36,811 bases of DNA from Gammaproteobacteria bacterium (GTDB lineage: Bacteria; Pseudomonadota; Gammaproteobacteria; GCA-001735895), in the NCBI GenBank assembly GCA_020354435.1, contig CP070646.1, forward strand, positions 2,692,994 to 2,729,804, read 5' to 3'. Every line of letters starts with the position of its first letter. Within the stretch, counting starts at the first letter, position 1. The translations under genes and the position numbers were made by a program. The notes below the pieces were generated by a model. That model saw only the letters and a program-made list of their open reading frames with translations. It ran no database searches and was not told the DNA's origin. Of this stretch, positions 16,240 to 25,433 are shown piece after piece.

Positions 16240-16719
16240 ATGAGTTTCAAAACAGCAGACCTGAGCGACGAACACGCGGACAGGGTACAAATCGTTTCCC
16301 CCGGCCTGAGAAACTTCGGTGGTAAAACCCGTTTCCGCGGCCCGGTCGTTACGGTCAAATCGTTCAACGACAATTCGAAGGTACGCGAGCTAATCTGGTC
16401 GCCAGGCGAGGGCCGGGTGCTCGTGATCGACAACGAGGCTTCGATGAGCTGCGCCATGTTTGGCGACATGATGGCTGCCAGGGCAATCGAAAACGGCTGG
16501 GCCGGCGTCGTTATCAACGGCTGTATCCGCGACTCTGTCGACATTGCCGGCATGGATATCGGCGTCAAGGCGCTTGCGACCAATCCGCTGCGCAGCGTCA
16601 AGGAGGGCCGGGGCGAGGTCGACATCGAACTAGAGTTCCTCGGCGCGACCTTCCGTCCAGGCGAATATCTCTACAGCGACGAAGACGGCATCCTGCTATC
16701 GTCCGAACCGCTACTCTAG
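16240..16719 (+). CDS. rraA: RraA family protein (RNase E inhibitor / HMG-CHA aldolase-like)
   Basis: A 159-residue RraA-fold protein. Landmarks are KTADLSDEHADRVQIV, the glycine-rich LVIDNEASMSCAMFGDMMA, GWAGVVINGCIRDSVDIA (the active-site RD pair of the aldolase superfamily) and PGEYLYSDEDGILLSSEPLL. Length and sequence fit E. coli RraA, which binds RNase E and slows mRNA decay; related enzymes are 4-hydroxy-4-methyl-2-oxoglutarate/oxaloacetate aldolases, which share the conserved G-x20-R-D motif present here. I cannot decide between the two roles from sequence. The start has GAGGAT upstream. The gene is divergent from aprM and convergent with aceK. Confidence 0.85.
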   Translation: MSFKTADLSDEHADRVQIVSPGLRNFGGKTRFRGPVVTVKSFNDNSKVRELIWSPGEGRVLVIDNEASMSCAMFGDMMAARAIENGWAGVVINGCIRDSVDIAGMDIGVKALATNPLRSVKEGRGEVDIELEFLGATFRPGEYLYSDEDGILLSSEPLL

Positions 16720-16791
16720 TCAGGATTTCCCTTCAGCTATAAAACTGACGCTCCGAAGTTTTTGCCAGGAGCCTGTGATCGACCCATGTCC

Positions 16792-16874
16792 GTCATTGCG
16801 AGCGCAGCGAAGCAATCTCAATTTAATCACGCGTTCTTAAGAGATTGCTTCGTCGCTACGCGACTCGCAATGAC
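16792..16874. repeat. Palindromic interspersed repeat (GTCATTGCGAG family)
   Basis: The left arm GTCATTGCGAGCGCAGCGAA continues to GCAATCT; the right arm (16842-16874) is its inverse with a small insertion (CGACTCGC region). Together they fold into a long stem around a 23-nt centre. GTCATTGCGAGCG-AGCGAAGCAATCT is a widely seen interspersed bacterial repeat type. It lies between convergent rraA and aceK and may end both transcripts. Confidence 0.75.
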
Positions 16875-16904
16875 GTCAACTGGCCGATCACGGCGTCGTG
16901 CCTT

Positions 16905-18644
16905 TTAGCGTTTGAAGCGGATCTTCTGCGGGTAGGGGAAAACGTCCTCGTAGACGCCGGCCTCGATGTTTTTCTGTTTCTGAATCCAGAAATCGGCGTC
17001 GAGCAGGTCGCGGTGATATTTGAGAAAGGCCTGGCGCACGCGATTGTCGGCGAACAGGAATGTGACGAACTGTTCCGGGAACACGTCGTTGGCGGCCACA
17101 CTGTACCAGGGCTCGGCCGCGAATTCGTCTTCCGGATAGATCGCTTCGGGAATCTTGCGAAAATTACACTCGGTCAGGTAACAGATTTCATCGTAGTCGT
17201 AAAACACGATGCGTCCCTGACCCTGGCCGGTCACGCCGAAGTTTTTCAGCAACAGGTCGCCCGGAAAGATATTCGCCGCGGCGAGTTCCTTGATTGCCTC
17301 GCCATAACCTTTCATCAGCCGGTCGAGGTAATCATCGTCGGCCTGCTGCACGGCCAGGTTCAACGGCGTCATGCGCCGCTCGATGTACATATGCTTGAAA
17401 ATGATCTGGTCGCCTTCCTCGCTGACGCTGTTGGCACAGGTTTCGTAGAGTTCCTCGAGCAGTTCCCCGGCAAAGCGGTCGCGCGGTAGCGCAACGTGCG
17501 AATACTCGAGAATATCCGACATGCGGCCAACGCGGTCGTGCATCTTGACCAGGCGATAGGTATCCAGCACTTCCTGGCGCGTGGTTTTCTTCGGCGGCGG
17601 AAAACGGTCGCGAATGACTTTGAACACGTAAGGATATGACGGCAGCGTGAACACGGCCATGACCATGCCCTTGACCCCGGGCGCAAAAATCAACTCGTCC
17701 TCGGAGTGTTTGAGATGGTGCAGAAAGTCGCGGTAAAAAACCGTCTTGCCCTGTTTGTGAAAACCGATAGCCGAATAAAACGATTCCTTGCTGCGGGTCG
17801 GCATCAGGCGGCGCAAAAAGGTCACGATCGAAGACGGTACCGGGTGGTCGACCATGAAATACACGTAGGAAAATTCAAACAGGCGCGCCAGACCCTGGCG
17901 GCCGATAATGATTGCGTCGCAAAATATCGAGTTGTCACCGCTGTGCAGGATCGGGATCGCGAACGGCACCTCCTTGTTCGAATTGATGGCTCGACCGACG
18001 ATATAGGCGGCCTTGTTGCGGTAAAACACCGCGCTGATCACCTGGAACTGAAAGTTCAGATGCGCGCGCCGCGGCCGCGGAAAAGTATGTTTGATCAATG
18101 CGTGGATGATGTTGCGCACGTCACGATCGATGTTTTCGAACGGCAGATCGAAGCCGCTGTCGAGCAAAACCTGCTTGATCGACGAACGAAAGCCGCGTTT
18201 GGCCGGGTAATAGACGTGGTAGGAAGGTTTTTCGGAATCGATGAACTCGGTCGACACCGCGCTGCGCACGAAAATATAGTCGTTGCCGAAATAGTCGCGG
18301 TGAAACAATGCGCAAAACACCGAGTTGTAAAACGTTTCCGCGAGTTCCGGCTGCAGATGATTGCTGATCAGCTGCACGTACTCGCGTTTGACGTCGAACC
18401 AGAGCTTGCTATTGAACGCTTCCAGGTCGAACAAATTCTGCAGGTCGCGGATCGCATCGTTCACGCGGGTGTCGTAAAACTTGATGCGCTCGCGCGAGGC
18501 CGCGCGCTCGGCCTCCCAGTCGGCATTTTCGAAGCGCTCCTTGGCGCCCTTGGTAATCTTGCTGAAAATCGAAAAATGCCGATTGAAACCGTTCAGTATC
18601 GTCGCCGCAATCTGTGTCGACAGCCCTTTGACCGGGGTATCCAT
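16905..18644 (-). CDS. aceK: Isocitrate dehydrogenase kinase/phosphatase
   Basis: A 579-residue AceK. The ATP-binding loop APGVKGMVMAVFTLPSYPYV is the family signature, followed by FKVIRDRFPPPKKTTR; downstream ERRMTPLNLAVQ, FPGDLLLKNFGV and GRIVFYDYDEICYLTE contain the catalytic kinase-like residues. It phosphorylates isocitrate dehydrogenase to divert isocitrate to the glyoxylate shunt and reverses this with the same active site. The ATG at 18644 has AGGAGA upstream, and the gap to cbrB is only 20 bp, so aceK appears to be the last gene of a cbrX-cbrA-cbrB-aceK operon, not of an ace operon as in enterics. This couples it to the regulator next to acs. Confidence 0.95.
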   Translation of the reverse strand: MDTPVKGLSTQIAATILNGFNRHFSIFSKITKGAKERFENADWEAERAASRERIKFYDTRVNDAIRDLQNLFDLEAFNSKLWFDVKREYVQLISNHLQPELAETFYNSVFCALFHRDYFGNDYIFVRSAVSTEFIDSEKPSYHVYYPAKRGFRSSIKQVLLDSGFDLPFENIDRDVRNIIHALIKHTFPRPRRAHLNFQFQVISAVFYRNKAAYIVGRAINSNKEVPFAIPILHSGDNSIFCDAIIIGRQGLARLFEFSYVYFMVDHPVPSSIVTFLRRLMPTRSKESFYSAIGFHKQGKTVFYRDFLHHLKHSEDELIFAPGVKGMVMAVFTLPSYPYVFKVIRDRFPPPKKTTRQEVLDTYRLVKMHDRVGRMSDILEYSHVALPRDRFAGELLEELYETCANSVSEEGDQIIFKHMYIERRMTPLNLAVQQADDDYLDRLMKGYGEAIKELAAANIFPGDLLLKNFGVTGQGQGRIVFYDYDEICYLTECNFRKIPEAIYPEDEFAAEPWYSVAANDVFPEQFVTFLFADNRVRQAFLKYHRDLLDADFWIQKQKNIEAGVYEDVFPYPQKIRFKR

Positions 18645-18664
18645 CGCCTCAGTCTCCTGCCTGG

Positions 18665-20002
18665 CTATTGTTTACGGGATGGAATGTCAAGGCGCTGCCT
18701 TTTTTCCCACAGGTTCTTGCGGCTGATGCCGAGCATGCGCGCGAGTTCGGTTTCGTTAAATTGCGGCTGATATTTTTTGACGAAACTGACGAAATACTCG
18801 TCCAGCGAGAGCCGGTTTTCGAGTTCGTACAGCGGTAACTGGTGGTCGGTTTCGACATTGTTCAGGGCCAGGTCTTCGGCGCTGATGCAGCCGTTGTGCT
18901 TGAGGATGACGGCGCGCTCGATGACGTTTTCGAGCTCGCGCACGTTGCCGGGCCAGGGGTAAAGGTTTAATTGCTGGTAGGCATCGTCATCGAAGCTCAT
19001 CGCGTTGCGATGCGTGCGTTGCGCCATGCGTGTCAGTATCGTATCGGCCAGCAGCTTGATGTCGCCGCCACGCTCGCGCAGCGGCGGCAGGTTGATTTCG
19101 AATACGTTCAGGCGGAAATAAAGATCCTCGCGAAAGTTGCCGTCCTGCACCATCTGCGCCAGATTCTTATGCGTTGCCGCGAGTACGCGCACGTCTGTCT
19201 TGATGACCTTGTTCGACCCAACCCGACGGATTGCATTGTCCTGCAGCACCCCGAGCAGGCGACCCTGCGCTTCCAGCGGCAGTTCGCCGATTTCGTCGAG
19301 AAACAGCGTGGCGCCGTTAGCCGCCTCGATCAATCCTTTTTTCATCTCCAGCGCGCCGGTAAAGGCGCCGCGCTCATGGCCGAACAGTTCCGATTCGATC
19401 TGGCTTTCGGCAAAGGCCGCGCAGTTGACGCTGACCAGCGCCTGCTTGCGGCGCGCACTCTGCGAGTGAATCGCGCGTGCGACCAGTTCCTTACCGGTGC
19501 CGGTTTCGCCAAGGATCAGCGCTATCGTCTCGGTTGGCGCGACGCGGCGCACCCGGTCGCAGACATCGAGCATGGGCTCGCAGTGCGCGACCATGCCGTC
19601 GATCGGGTAATAACGCGCGACTTCCTCGCGCAGGATCGTGTTCTGTTGCTCTACACGTGTCTTGTCGAGTATTCGTTTCACCGTCAGGATCATTTCGTCG
19701 TGGTTGAACGGCTTCGAGATATAGTCGACCGCGCCCTGTTTCATCGCTTCGACCGCTGACTGTACGGTCGAATAACTGGTCATGATCAGCACCGGGGTCG
19801 GCGCCGCACGCGCGATCAGCTCGGTGCCGGGTTCGCCCGGCAAACGCAGGTCCGAGATAATCAGGTCGTACATGTTGATCGAGTTTTCTTCCGCTTCGGC
19901 GACCGAGGCCACACCGGTGACGTCGTGACCCTGTCGCTGCAGCAGGCGCACCAGGCTCTCCTGGATAATGGGTTCGTCTTCGACAACGAGAATATTGCTC
20001 AT
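18665..20002 (-). CDS. cbrB: NtrC-family sigma-54-dependent response regulator (CbrB-like)
   Basis: A 445-residue three-domain activator. The receiver domain (1-120) has phospho-acceptor D51 and conserved K97. The AAA+ domain has Walker A GETGTGKE (165-172), the sigma-54 contact loop GAFTGA (212-217), Walker B ATLFLDEIGEL and YPWPGNVRELENV. The C-terminus holds a Fis-type helix-turn-helix (NETELARMLGISRKNLWEKR). It should open sigma-54 promoters when phosphorylated by the adjacent kinase. The start overlaps the cbrA stop by 4 bp (ATGA). By homology with Pseudomonas CbrB it would govern carbon-source use; aceK downstream and acs nearby are plausible targets. The symbol rests on partner architecture. 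Confidence 0.88.
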   Translation of the reverse strand: MSNILVVEDEPIIQESLVRLLQRQGHDVTGVASVAEAEENSINMYDLIISDLRLPGEPGTELIARAAPTPVLIMTSYSTVQSAVEAMKQGAVDYISKPFNHDEMILTVKRILDKTRVEQQNTILREEVARYYPIDGMVAHCEPMLDVCDRVRRVAPTETIALILGETGTGKELVARAIHSQSARRKQALVSVNCAAFAESQIESELFGHERGAFTGALEMKKGLIEAANGATLFLDEIGELPLEAQGRLLGVLQDNAIRRVGSNKVIKTDVRVLAATHKNLAQMVQDGNFREDLYFRLNVFEINLPPLRERGGDIKLLADTILTRMAQRTHRNAMSFDDDAYQQLNLYPWPGNVRELENVIERAVILKHNGCISAEDLALNNVETDHQLPLYELENRLSLDEYFVSFVKKYQPQFNETELARMLGISRKNLWEKRQRLDIPSRKQ

Positions 20003-22935
20003 GCCTGGGCCACCTTCGACTGGTCCAATCCGGGTAACACGACATCGAACTGGCAGCCCTCTCCGGGCTTGCTGCTTACCGAAATCGAGCCGCCGTGTTC
20101 CTGGATAATGTTATAGGTCAGCGACAGCCCCAGCCCGGTACCTTCACCGACCATCTTGGTGGTGAAAAAGGGTTCGAATATGCGCGGTAGATTTGACTCG
20201 GCAATACCCTTGCCCTGATCCTTGACCGAAATCGTTACCCGACTGGAATTTACCTCGGAGCTAATCGTGATCGTCTGCCCCGGCTTCGAAGCGTCGGTGG
20301 CGTTGGTCAGCAGGTTGACGAATACCTGCACCAGTTTATGTGCATAACCGGAGACGAAGACGCCGTCGGCGACCTGGTTGTCGAAATTCATCTGCTTGCC
20401 GGAATGGCTCAGCGATACCAGGTTGATGGCTTCGCTGATGACTTGCTCGAGGTCCAGGTTTTCCGCGGGGAATTCGTCAGGCGCTCCGGCGTGGCTGTAG
20501 TTCGACAGCGAGCCGACGATGCGCGAAATACGATCGGTCTGGGTCAAAATCTGGTTCAAGCCCTCGCTGGCTTCGGGGCTGGTCTGCAGATCCGAGCGCA
20601 GGTCCTGCGCCAGGCAGGCGATACCGGTTACCGGGTTGCCGATTTCGTGCGCGACGCCGCTTGCCAGCTGGCCGATCGAGGCCAGCCGTTCGCTGTGCGC
20701 GAGCTTTTCCTCGAACGTGTAGCGTTCGCTATGATCCTCGATCAGGATCGCGATACCCGCATTGCTCTCGGACTGGCGGCTGACCACGGCCTTGAACAGG
20801 TTGAGCACATGCACCCGGTTGCCGAGCGGCAGTTTCAACTTGCTGATCTGATTTTCCTCGCTGGCGATGAAACCGGCCAACAGGTCGCGCCAGGGCGCTT
20901 CCAGCTGATCGATGGTCTTGCCGATCGCAACGCGCTGATCGATGCCGGTGAGTTTACCCATCTCGATATTCCAGTTGACAATACTGCCGCCGTCGTCGAT
21001 GGCCACGACACCCAGCGGCAAATCCTGCAAAACCTGGAAATGGAATCGCCGCAGCGAATCGAGCTGGCTGGATACACCGCGCAGCTCGCTGCGGGATTTC
21101 TCCTGCGTATCACCGACGAACTGAATCGTATCGGCCAGTGCGGACTGCGTAACACGGTCTATCTGTAAATGTTCGTTGACGATCATGCGCGACAGCACCG
21201 GCCCGACCAGGCCCGACAGGTTGCGGTCTATTTGCGCGCGCAGCCGAATCAGGTCGGCCTGCGTGACATCGCCCGGCGCGAGGCCGAGATCGGCCAGTGC
21301 GCGATTGACCTCGTTATGCGCGATATCGTTACCGACGATGGTGCCGAGTTGCTGTTCGAATTCGCTAATCGAGGTCGCCTTCACCGCTCCCGGCGGAATC
21401 AGAAAGCTCTCGCGGCTACAGGCGTCGGCGGCCTGGCGCTCGTCGGCGGATTGATGGCTGAGCAGGGATACGATGACGAAGGTCAGGCTGTTCAGGACCA
21501 GCGACCACAGCGCCGCGTCGGTGGTGCTCATGGCGAGCTCGGGGATCGTGAAGTAGGGCGTTTCGATGATGCCCGCGCGTTCGAAAAGGGGTACGAACAG
21601 TGTGACCGCCCAGATACTCGCTCCGACCACGAGTCCGCAGATAAAACCGTTCTTGTTGGCGCGCGGCCAGTAAAGCAGGCCGACCACGCCCGGCAGGCAC
21701 TGGGCCACCGCGACGAATGCAATCAGTCCGAGCCCGGCGAGGCCCGGGTTTTGCTCCTGCACCAGGTAAAATGCGTAACCGATACCGACGATCGACATGA
21801 TGACGAAACGCCGTCCCCACAGCAGCCATTCGTACATGCTGGTGCCCGGCGACAGTTTCGGCGGAAAACTGGCCGGCAGTACGAAGTTGTTCATGCACAT
21901 CGATGCCAGCGCCAGCGTGGTGACGATAATCATCGCGCTGGCCGCCGACAGGCCGCCCATGAAGGTCAGGATCGGCAGAATCGTGGATCCGCTATCCAGG
22001 GTGATGCCGAGGACAAAGAAATCGGCCGGTATCGACAGTTGCATCGACTGGCCGGCCCACAGGATCGGCGGAATCGACAAATTCAGCAACAGCAGGAACA
22101 GCGGGAAGGCCCAGCTCGCGGTTTCGATATTCTTGTGTTCGATGCTCTCGACAAAAATCATGTGAAACTGGCGCGGCAGCAGAAAGGCGGCGGCGAACGA
22201 CAGCAGCATTAGCGTCGCCCAGGGGCCTTCGGTCACCGGCGCGAACAGGGCCTCGTTGGCTTCCGGATGCTGTTGCAGGTACTGGTTCAATTCACTGAAG
22301 CCGCCGAAGATACCGAAGATCGCGAACAGGCCTACGATCAACAGCGTGACCAGTTTGACCAGCGATTCGAAGGCGATCGCAACCACCAGGCCGCGGTGTT
22401 TTTCGCGCAGCGAGATGTGGCGGGTGCCGAACAGGATCGAAAACAGGCCCACGGTAATACAGAACATCAATGCGATCAGCTGCTGTTCCGAATGATCGGT
22501 CATGATTTGCAGCGTGTTGGTGACGGCCTGAATTTGCAGCGACATGTAGGGCAGGGTGCCGGTCAGCACCAGCAGCGTGACCAGTACGCCGGCGAGCTGG
22601 CTGTGGTAGCGAAATGCAAACAGATCCGCCAGCGACGCGAGCCGATAGGTTTCGGTGATCTTCAGGATTGGACGTAACAGGATCGGCGAGGCGACAAAGG
22701 CAAGCGTGGTACCCAGATAGATCGTCAGGAAGTTAAATCCTTCCTTTTGCGCGAAACCGACGCTGCCGTAAAAACTCCACGATGTCGCGTAGACGCCGAG
22801 CGACAGGGTGTAAACCAGCGGGTGACTGGCGAGGCGCTTCGGAATCCAGCCGCGATCGGTCGCGGTCGCGATGAGGAACAACAGGCCGAGGTAAAGTACC
22901 CCGACGACAAAAAGTTGCCACAGCTCAAATTGCAT
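19999..22935 (-). CDS. cbrA: SLC5 transporter-histidine kinase fusion (CbrA-like)
   Basis: A 978-residue hybrid. The first half (about 1-480) is a sodium/solute symporter domain with some 13 membrane helices, including SLGVYATSWSFYGSVGFA and the SLADLFAFRYHSQLAGVL segment. A linker, then a PAS-like region (about 640-720, VAIDDGGSIVNWNIEMG), then the kinase: H-box GQLASGVAHEIGNPVTG with H763, N-box FVNLLTNATDAS, G1 DQGKGIAESNLP and G2 GEGTGLGLSLTY. Size and order match CbrA of Pseudomonas, which senses or transports a carbon/nitrogen-related solute and phosphorylates CbrB. There is no receiver domain. It overlaps the small upstream gene by 11 bp and cbrB by 4 bp. Alternative relatives are CrbS/MxtR kinases, but those pair with LuxR-type regulators. 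Confidence 0.92.
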   Translation of the reverse strand: MQFELWQLFVVGVLYLGLLFLIATATDRGWIPKRLASHPLVYTLSLGVYATSWSFYGSVGFAQKEGFNFLTIYLGTTLAFVASPILLRPILKITETYRLASLADLFAFRYHSQLAGVLVTLLVLTGTLPYMSLQIQAVTNTLQIMTDHSEQQLIALMFCITVGLFSILFGTRHISLREKHRGLVVAIAFESLVKLVTLLIVGLFAIFGIFGGFSELNQYLQQHPEANEALFAPVTEGPWATLMLLSFAAAFLLPRQFHMIFVESIEHKNIETASWAFPLFLLLLNLSIPPILWAGQSMQLSIPADFFVLGITLDSGSTILPILTFMGGLSAASAMIIVTTLALASMCMNNFVLPASFPPKLSPGTSMYEWLLWGRRFVIMSIVGIGYAFYLVQEQNPGLAGLGLIAFVAVAQCLPGVVGLLYWPRANKNGFICGLVVGASIWAVTLFVPLFERAGIIETPYFTIPELAMSTTDAALWSLVLNSLTFVIVSLLSHQSADERQAADACSRESFLIPPGAVKATSISEFEQQLGTIVGNDIAHNEVNRALADLGLAPGDVTQADLIRLRAQIDRNLSGLVGPVLSRMIVNEHLQIDRVTQSALADTIQFVGDTQEKSRSELRGVSSQLDSLRRFHFQVLQDLPLGVVAIDDGGSIVNWNIEMGKLTGIDQRVAIGKTIDQLEAPWRDLLAGFIASEENQISKLKLPLGNRVHVLNLFKAVVSRQSESNAGIAILIEDHSERYTFEEKLAHSERLASIGQLASGVAHEIGNPVTGIACLAQDLRSDLQTSPEASEGLNQILTQTDRISRIVGSLSNYSHAGAPDEFPAENLDLEQVISEAINLVSLSHSGKQMNFDNQVADGVFVSGYAHKLVQVFVNLLTNATDASKPGQTITISSEVNSSRVTISVKDQGKGIAESNLPRIFEPFFTTKMVGEGTGLGLSLTYNIIQEHGGSISVSSKPGEGCQFDVVLPGLDQSKVAQA

Positions 22936-23125
22936 TCTTTCTGAGCAGGCGCTGCAGGTAATACGACAGCAGTATGATGCCGAACCAGATGAGGTAGGGC
23001 AGGTACCAGGGTGAATCGACCGAAAACCACAATCCGAGTAGCGGTGGCAGCAGCACCAGCGATGAAATGAGTAACACGACGATGGTGATTTCGGTCGGCC
23101 GTAAATCGGACGAGAAAAGCGACAC
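22925..23125 (-). CDS. cbrX: Small two-helix membrane protein upstream of cbrA (CbrX-like)
   Basis: A 66-residue protein beginning at a GTG (23125) with ribosome site AGAGGT. It has two hydrophobic helices (about 12-34, TEITIVVLLISSLVLLPPLL, and about 40-58, YLPYLIWFGIILLSYYL) and a basic tail (QRLLRKNAI). Its end overlaps the cbrA start by 11 bp, implying translational coupling. A small coupled membrane protein precedes cbrA in Pseudomonas (CbrX), and small subunits also accompany other SLC5 symporters, so a role as a partner of the CbrA transporter domain is likely. The symbol rests on position and size. Confidence 0.7.
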   Translation of the reverse strand: MSLFSSDLRPTEITIVVLLISSLVLLPPLLGLWFSVDSPWYLPYLIWFGIILLSYYLQRLLRKNAI

Positions 23126-23331
23126 AGTGTTACCTCTGGTTACTTTATTATCGAGCGAGTGTTACCTATAGTGACGCGCAGGTCAACCGAATCGGTCAAC
23201 GGTCTGATTTCAGCCGATTATTAAATTTCTGAATGGTCGACCCAATGGGCAACGGCTTGTCGCTGGACGGCGATTGTGTAAGCATATTCGCCAATACACA
23301 ACCAGATAATCAAATCCCCGAGGAAGGCACG

Positions 23332-25278
23332 ATGTCAGAAATCAAAACCTATCCCGTTCCGGCAGAATTTGCCGCGCAGGCAAACGTCACCGCGGAACAA
23401 TACGAATCCATGTACCGTCAATCGATCGAGGATCCCGAGGGATTCTGGTCGGAACAGGCGGAAAACTATGTTTCCTGGTTCAAGCCGTGGAATACCGTCA
23501 TGGACTGGAGCTTTGACGAGGACGACTTGCATATCAAATGGTTCGAGGGCGCCGAACTCAACGTTTCCTATAACTGCCTCGACCGCCATCTCGGCACGCG
23601 CGGCGATCAGGTTGCGATTATCTGGGAGGGGGACGATCCCAACGAAGATCGCAAGATTACCTATGCCGAGCTGCACGAGGAAGTCTGCAAGTTCGCCAAC
23701 GTATTGAAGAGTCGCGGCGTCGACAAGGGTGACCGGGTATCGATTTACATGCCGATGATTCCGGAAGCCGCGGTCGCGATGCTGGCCTGCACCCGGATTG
23801 GCGCGATCCATTCGATCGTATTCGGCGGCTTTTCACCCGATGCGCTGCGAGATCGTATCCTCGATTCCGATTGCCAGGTCGTGATTACCGCCGACCAGTC
23901 GATGCGCGGCGGCAAGCGCGTACCTTTGAAGGCGAACGCCGACCAGGCCGTGAGCCAGTGCCCGAACGTCGGCTCGGTTATCGTCGTCCGGCGCGGCGGC
24001 GACGCGGTCGACTGGACCGACGACCGCGATGTCTGGTACCACGAAGCGATGGCCGAGGCATCGAGTCAATGCGAGCCCGAGCACATGAGCGCCGAGGACC
24101 CGTTGTTCATCCTGTACACCTCGGGTTCCACCGGTAAACCCAAGGGTGTCATGCATACCACCGGCGGCTACCTGTTGCAGGCGGCAATGACGCACAAGCT
24201 GGTATTCGATTACAAGGATGGCGAGATTTACTGGTGCACCGCCGACGTCGGCTGGGTTACCGGGCACACCTACATCGTTTACGGACCGCTGACCAACGGC
24301 GCCACCACGCTGATGTTCGAGGGTATTCCGACCTACCCGGACATTTCGCGTTTCTGGCAGGTTTGCGACAAACATGATGTGTCGATTTTTTATACCGCCC
24401 CGACCGCGATCCGCTCCTTGATGGGCGCCGGCGACGAACCGGTGCAAAAAACGTCTCGCTCGAGCCTGCGTCTGCTCGGTACCGTTGGCGAGCCGATTAA
24501 TCCGGAGGCCTGGGAGTGGTATCACAAGGTCGTCGGTAATGGTAAATGCCCGATCGTCGACACCTGGTGGCAAACCGAGACTGGTGCGCACATGATGACG
24601 CCGTTGCCGGGCGCGACAGCGACCAAACCCGGCTCGGCTACCAATCCGTTCTTCGGGGTGCAGCCGGTATTGCTCGACGATCAGGGCAACGAGCTCGAGG
24701 GTAACCCGGCCGAGGGCAACCTCGCGATCAAGGCCCCGTGGCCGTCGATGATGCGCTCGGTTTACGGCGACCACAAACGCTTCTACGAGACTTACTTCGC
24801 AATGTTCAAGGGCTATTACTTCACCGGTGACGGCGCCCGCCGCGACGAGGACGGCTACTACTGGATTACCGGCCGCGTCGATGACGTGCTCAACGTTTCC
24901 GGCCATCGCCTCGGTACCGCCGAAATCGAATCGGCGCTGGTGCTGCACGAAAAAGTCGCCGAGGCCGCTGTGGTCGGTTACCCGCACGAACTCACCGGCC
25001 AGGGCATCTACGCCTACGTTACGCTGATGGCCGGCGAGGAAGGCAGCGACGAACTCAAGGCCGATCTGGTCAAGCTGGTGCGCAGTGAAATCGGCCCGAT
25101 CGCCAAGGTCAATACCATTCAGTGGGCACCGGGTCTGCCGAAAACGCGGTCTGGCAAGATCATGCGACGCATATTGCGTAAGGTTGCCGCGAACGAACTG
25201 GATAATCTCGGCGATACGTCGACTCTGGCCGATCCGAGCGTGGTCGATAACCTGATCGACAATCGAGAAAATCGCTGA
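23332..25278 (+). CDS. acs: Acetyl-CoA synthetase (AMP-forming)
   Basis: A 648-residue Acs. Core motifs: [52 protein letters not shown] and the acetylation-controlled catalytic lysine in [12 protein letters not shown] at K609, the same number as in the Salmonella enzyme. It makes acetyl-CoA from acetate, ATP and CoA in the cytosol. I chose the ATG at 23332 because it is preceded by GAGGAAGG and begins at the usual family length; an in-frame ATG at 23233 would add 33 unlikely residues. The gene is divergent from cbrX-cbrA-cbrB-aceK with a 206-bp gap. An intrinsic terminator follows at 25294. Confidence 0.97.
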   Translation: MSEIKTYPVPAEFAAQANVTAEQYESMYRQSIEDPEGFWSEQAENYVSWFKPWNTVMDWSFDEDDLHIKWFEGAELNVSYNCLDRHLGTRGDQVAIIWEGDDPNEDRKITYAELHEEVCKFANVLKSRGVDKGDRVSIYMPMIPEAAVAMLACTRIGAIHSIVFGGFSPDALRDRILDSDCQVVITADQSMRGGKRVPLKANADQAVSQCPNVGSVIVVRRGGDAVDWTDDRDVWYHEAMAEASSQCEPEHMSAEDPLFILYTSGSTGKPKGVMHTTGGYLLQAAMTHKLVFDYKDGEIYWCTADVGWVTGHTYIVYGPLTNGATTLMFEGIPTYPDISRFWQVCDKHDVSIFYTAPTAIRSLMGAGDEPVQKTSRSSLRLLGTVGEPINPEAWEWYHKVVGNGKCPIVDTWWQTETGAHMMTPLPGATATKPGSATNPFFGVQPVLLDDQGNELEGNPAEGNLAIKAPWPSMMRSVYGDHKRFYETYFAMFKGYYFTGDGARRDEDGYYWITGRVDDVLNVSGHRLGTAEIESALVLHEKVAEAAVVGYPHELTGQGIYAYVTLMAGEEGSDELKADLVKLVRSEIGPIAKVNTIQWAPGLPKTRSGKIMRRILRKVAANELDNLGDTSTLADPSVVDNLIDNRENR

Positions 25279-25293
25279 AGAACGTTGCCTAGC

Positions 25294-25322
25294 AAAAAAG
25301 CCCCGCATCGCGGGGCTTTTTT
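25294..25322 (+). terminator. Rho-independent terminator of acs
   Basis: AAAAAAGCCCCGC-ATC-GCGGGGCTTTTTT: a 7-bp GC stem, extended by A/T pairs, with a run of T. It is symmetrical and could also work on the minus strand for the HIT gene. Confidence 0.93.
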
Positions 25323-25333
25323 ATCAGTATTTG

Positions 25334-25422
25334 GGGGACAGTTTACTTATTTCGAGAATCGAAATAAGTAAACTGTCCCCGAGTTTTCGGAATCGAAATA
25401 AGTAAACTGTCCCCGAGTTTTC
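25334..25422. repeat. GGGGACAG palindrome plus tandem copy (REP/RAYT-type)
   Basis: Arms of 22 bp starting GGGGACAGTTTACTTATTTC form a perfect inverted repeat with a 3-bp centre (25334-25380). A further copy of the right arm follows: the 33-bp segment 25356-25388 is repeated perfectly at 25390-25422, a 34-bp period. GGGGACAGT-TACTTA motifs are typical of repeats mobilised by REP-associated tyrosine (IS200-like) transposases. No transposase gene is present nearby. It lies between convergent acs and the HIT gene. Confidence 0.8.
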
Positions 25423-25433
25423 CCGGATTTGGA

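Noticed and set aside
23246-23261. Possible sigma-54 promoter TGGGCAACGGCTTGTC before acs
   Set aside because: The -24 GG and the TTG are present, but the essential -12 GC is GT. It would suit CbrB control, but is too weak to list.
23233-23331. N-terminal 33-residue extension of acs
   Set aside because: The ATG at 23332 has a strong GAGGAAGG ribosome site and gives the usual Acs start; the extension has no family match.
23833-25308. Long minus-strand open frame (491 codons) opposite acs
   Set aside because: A shadow of the acs codon bias; no ribosome site or family match.
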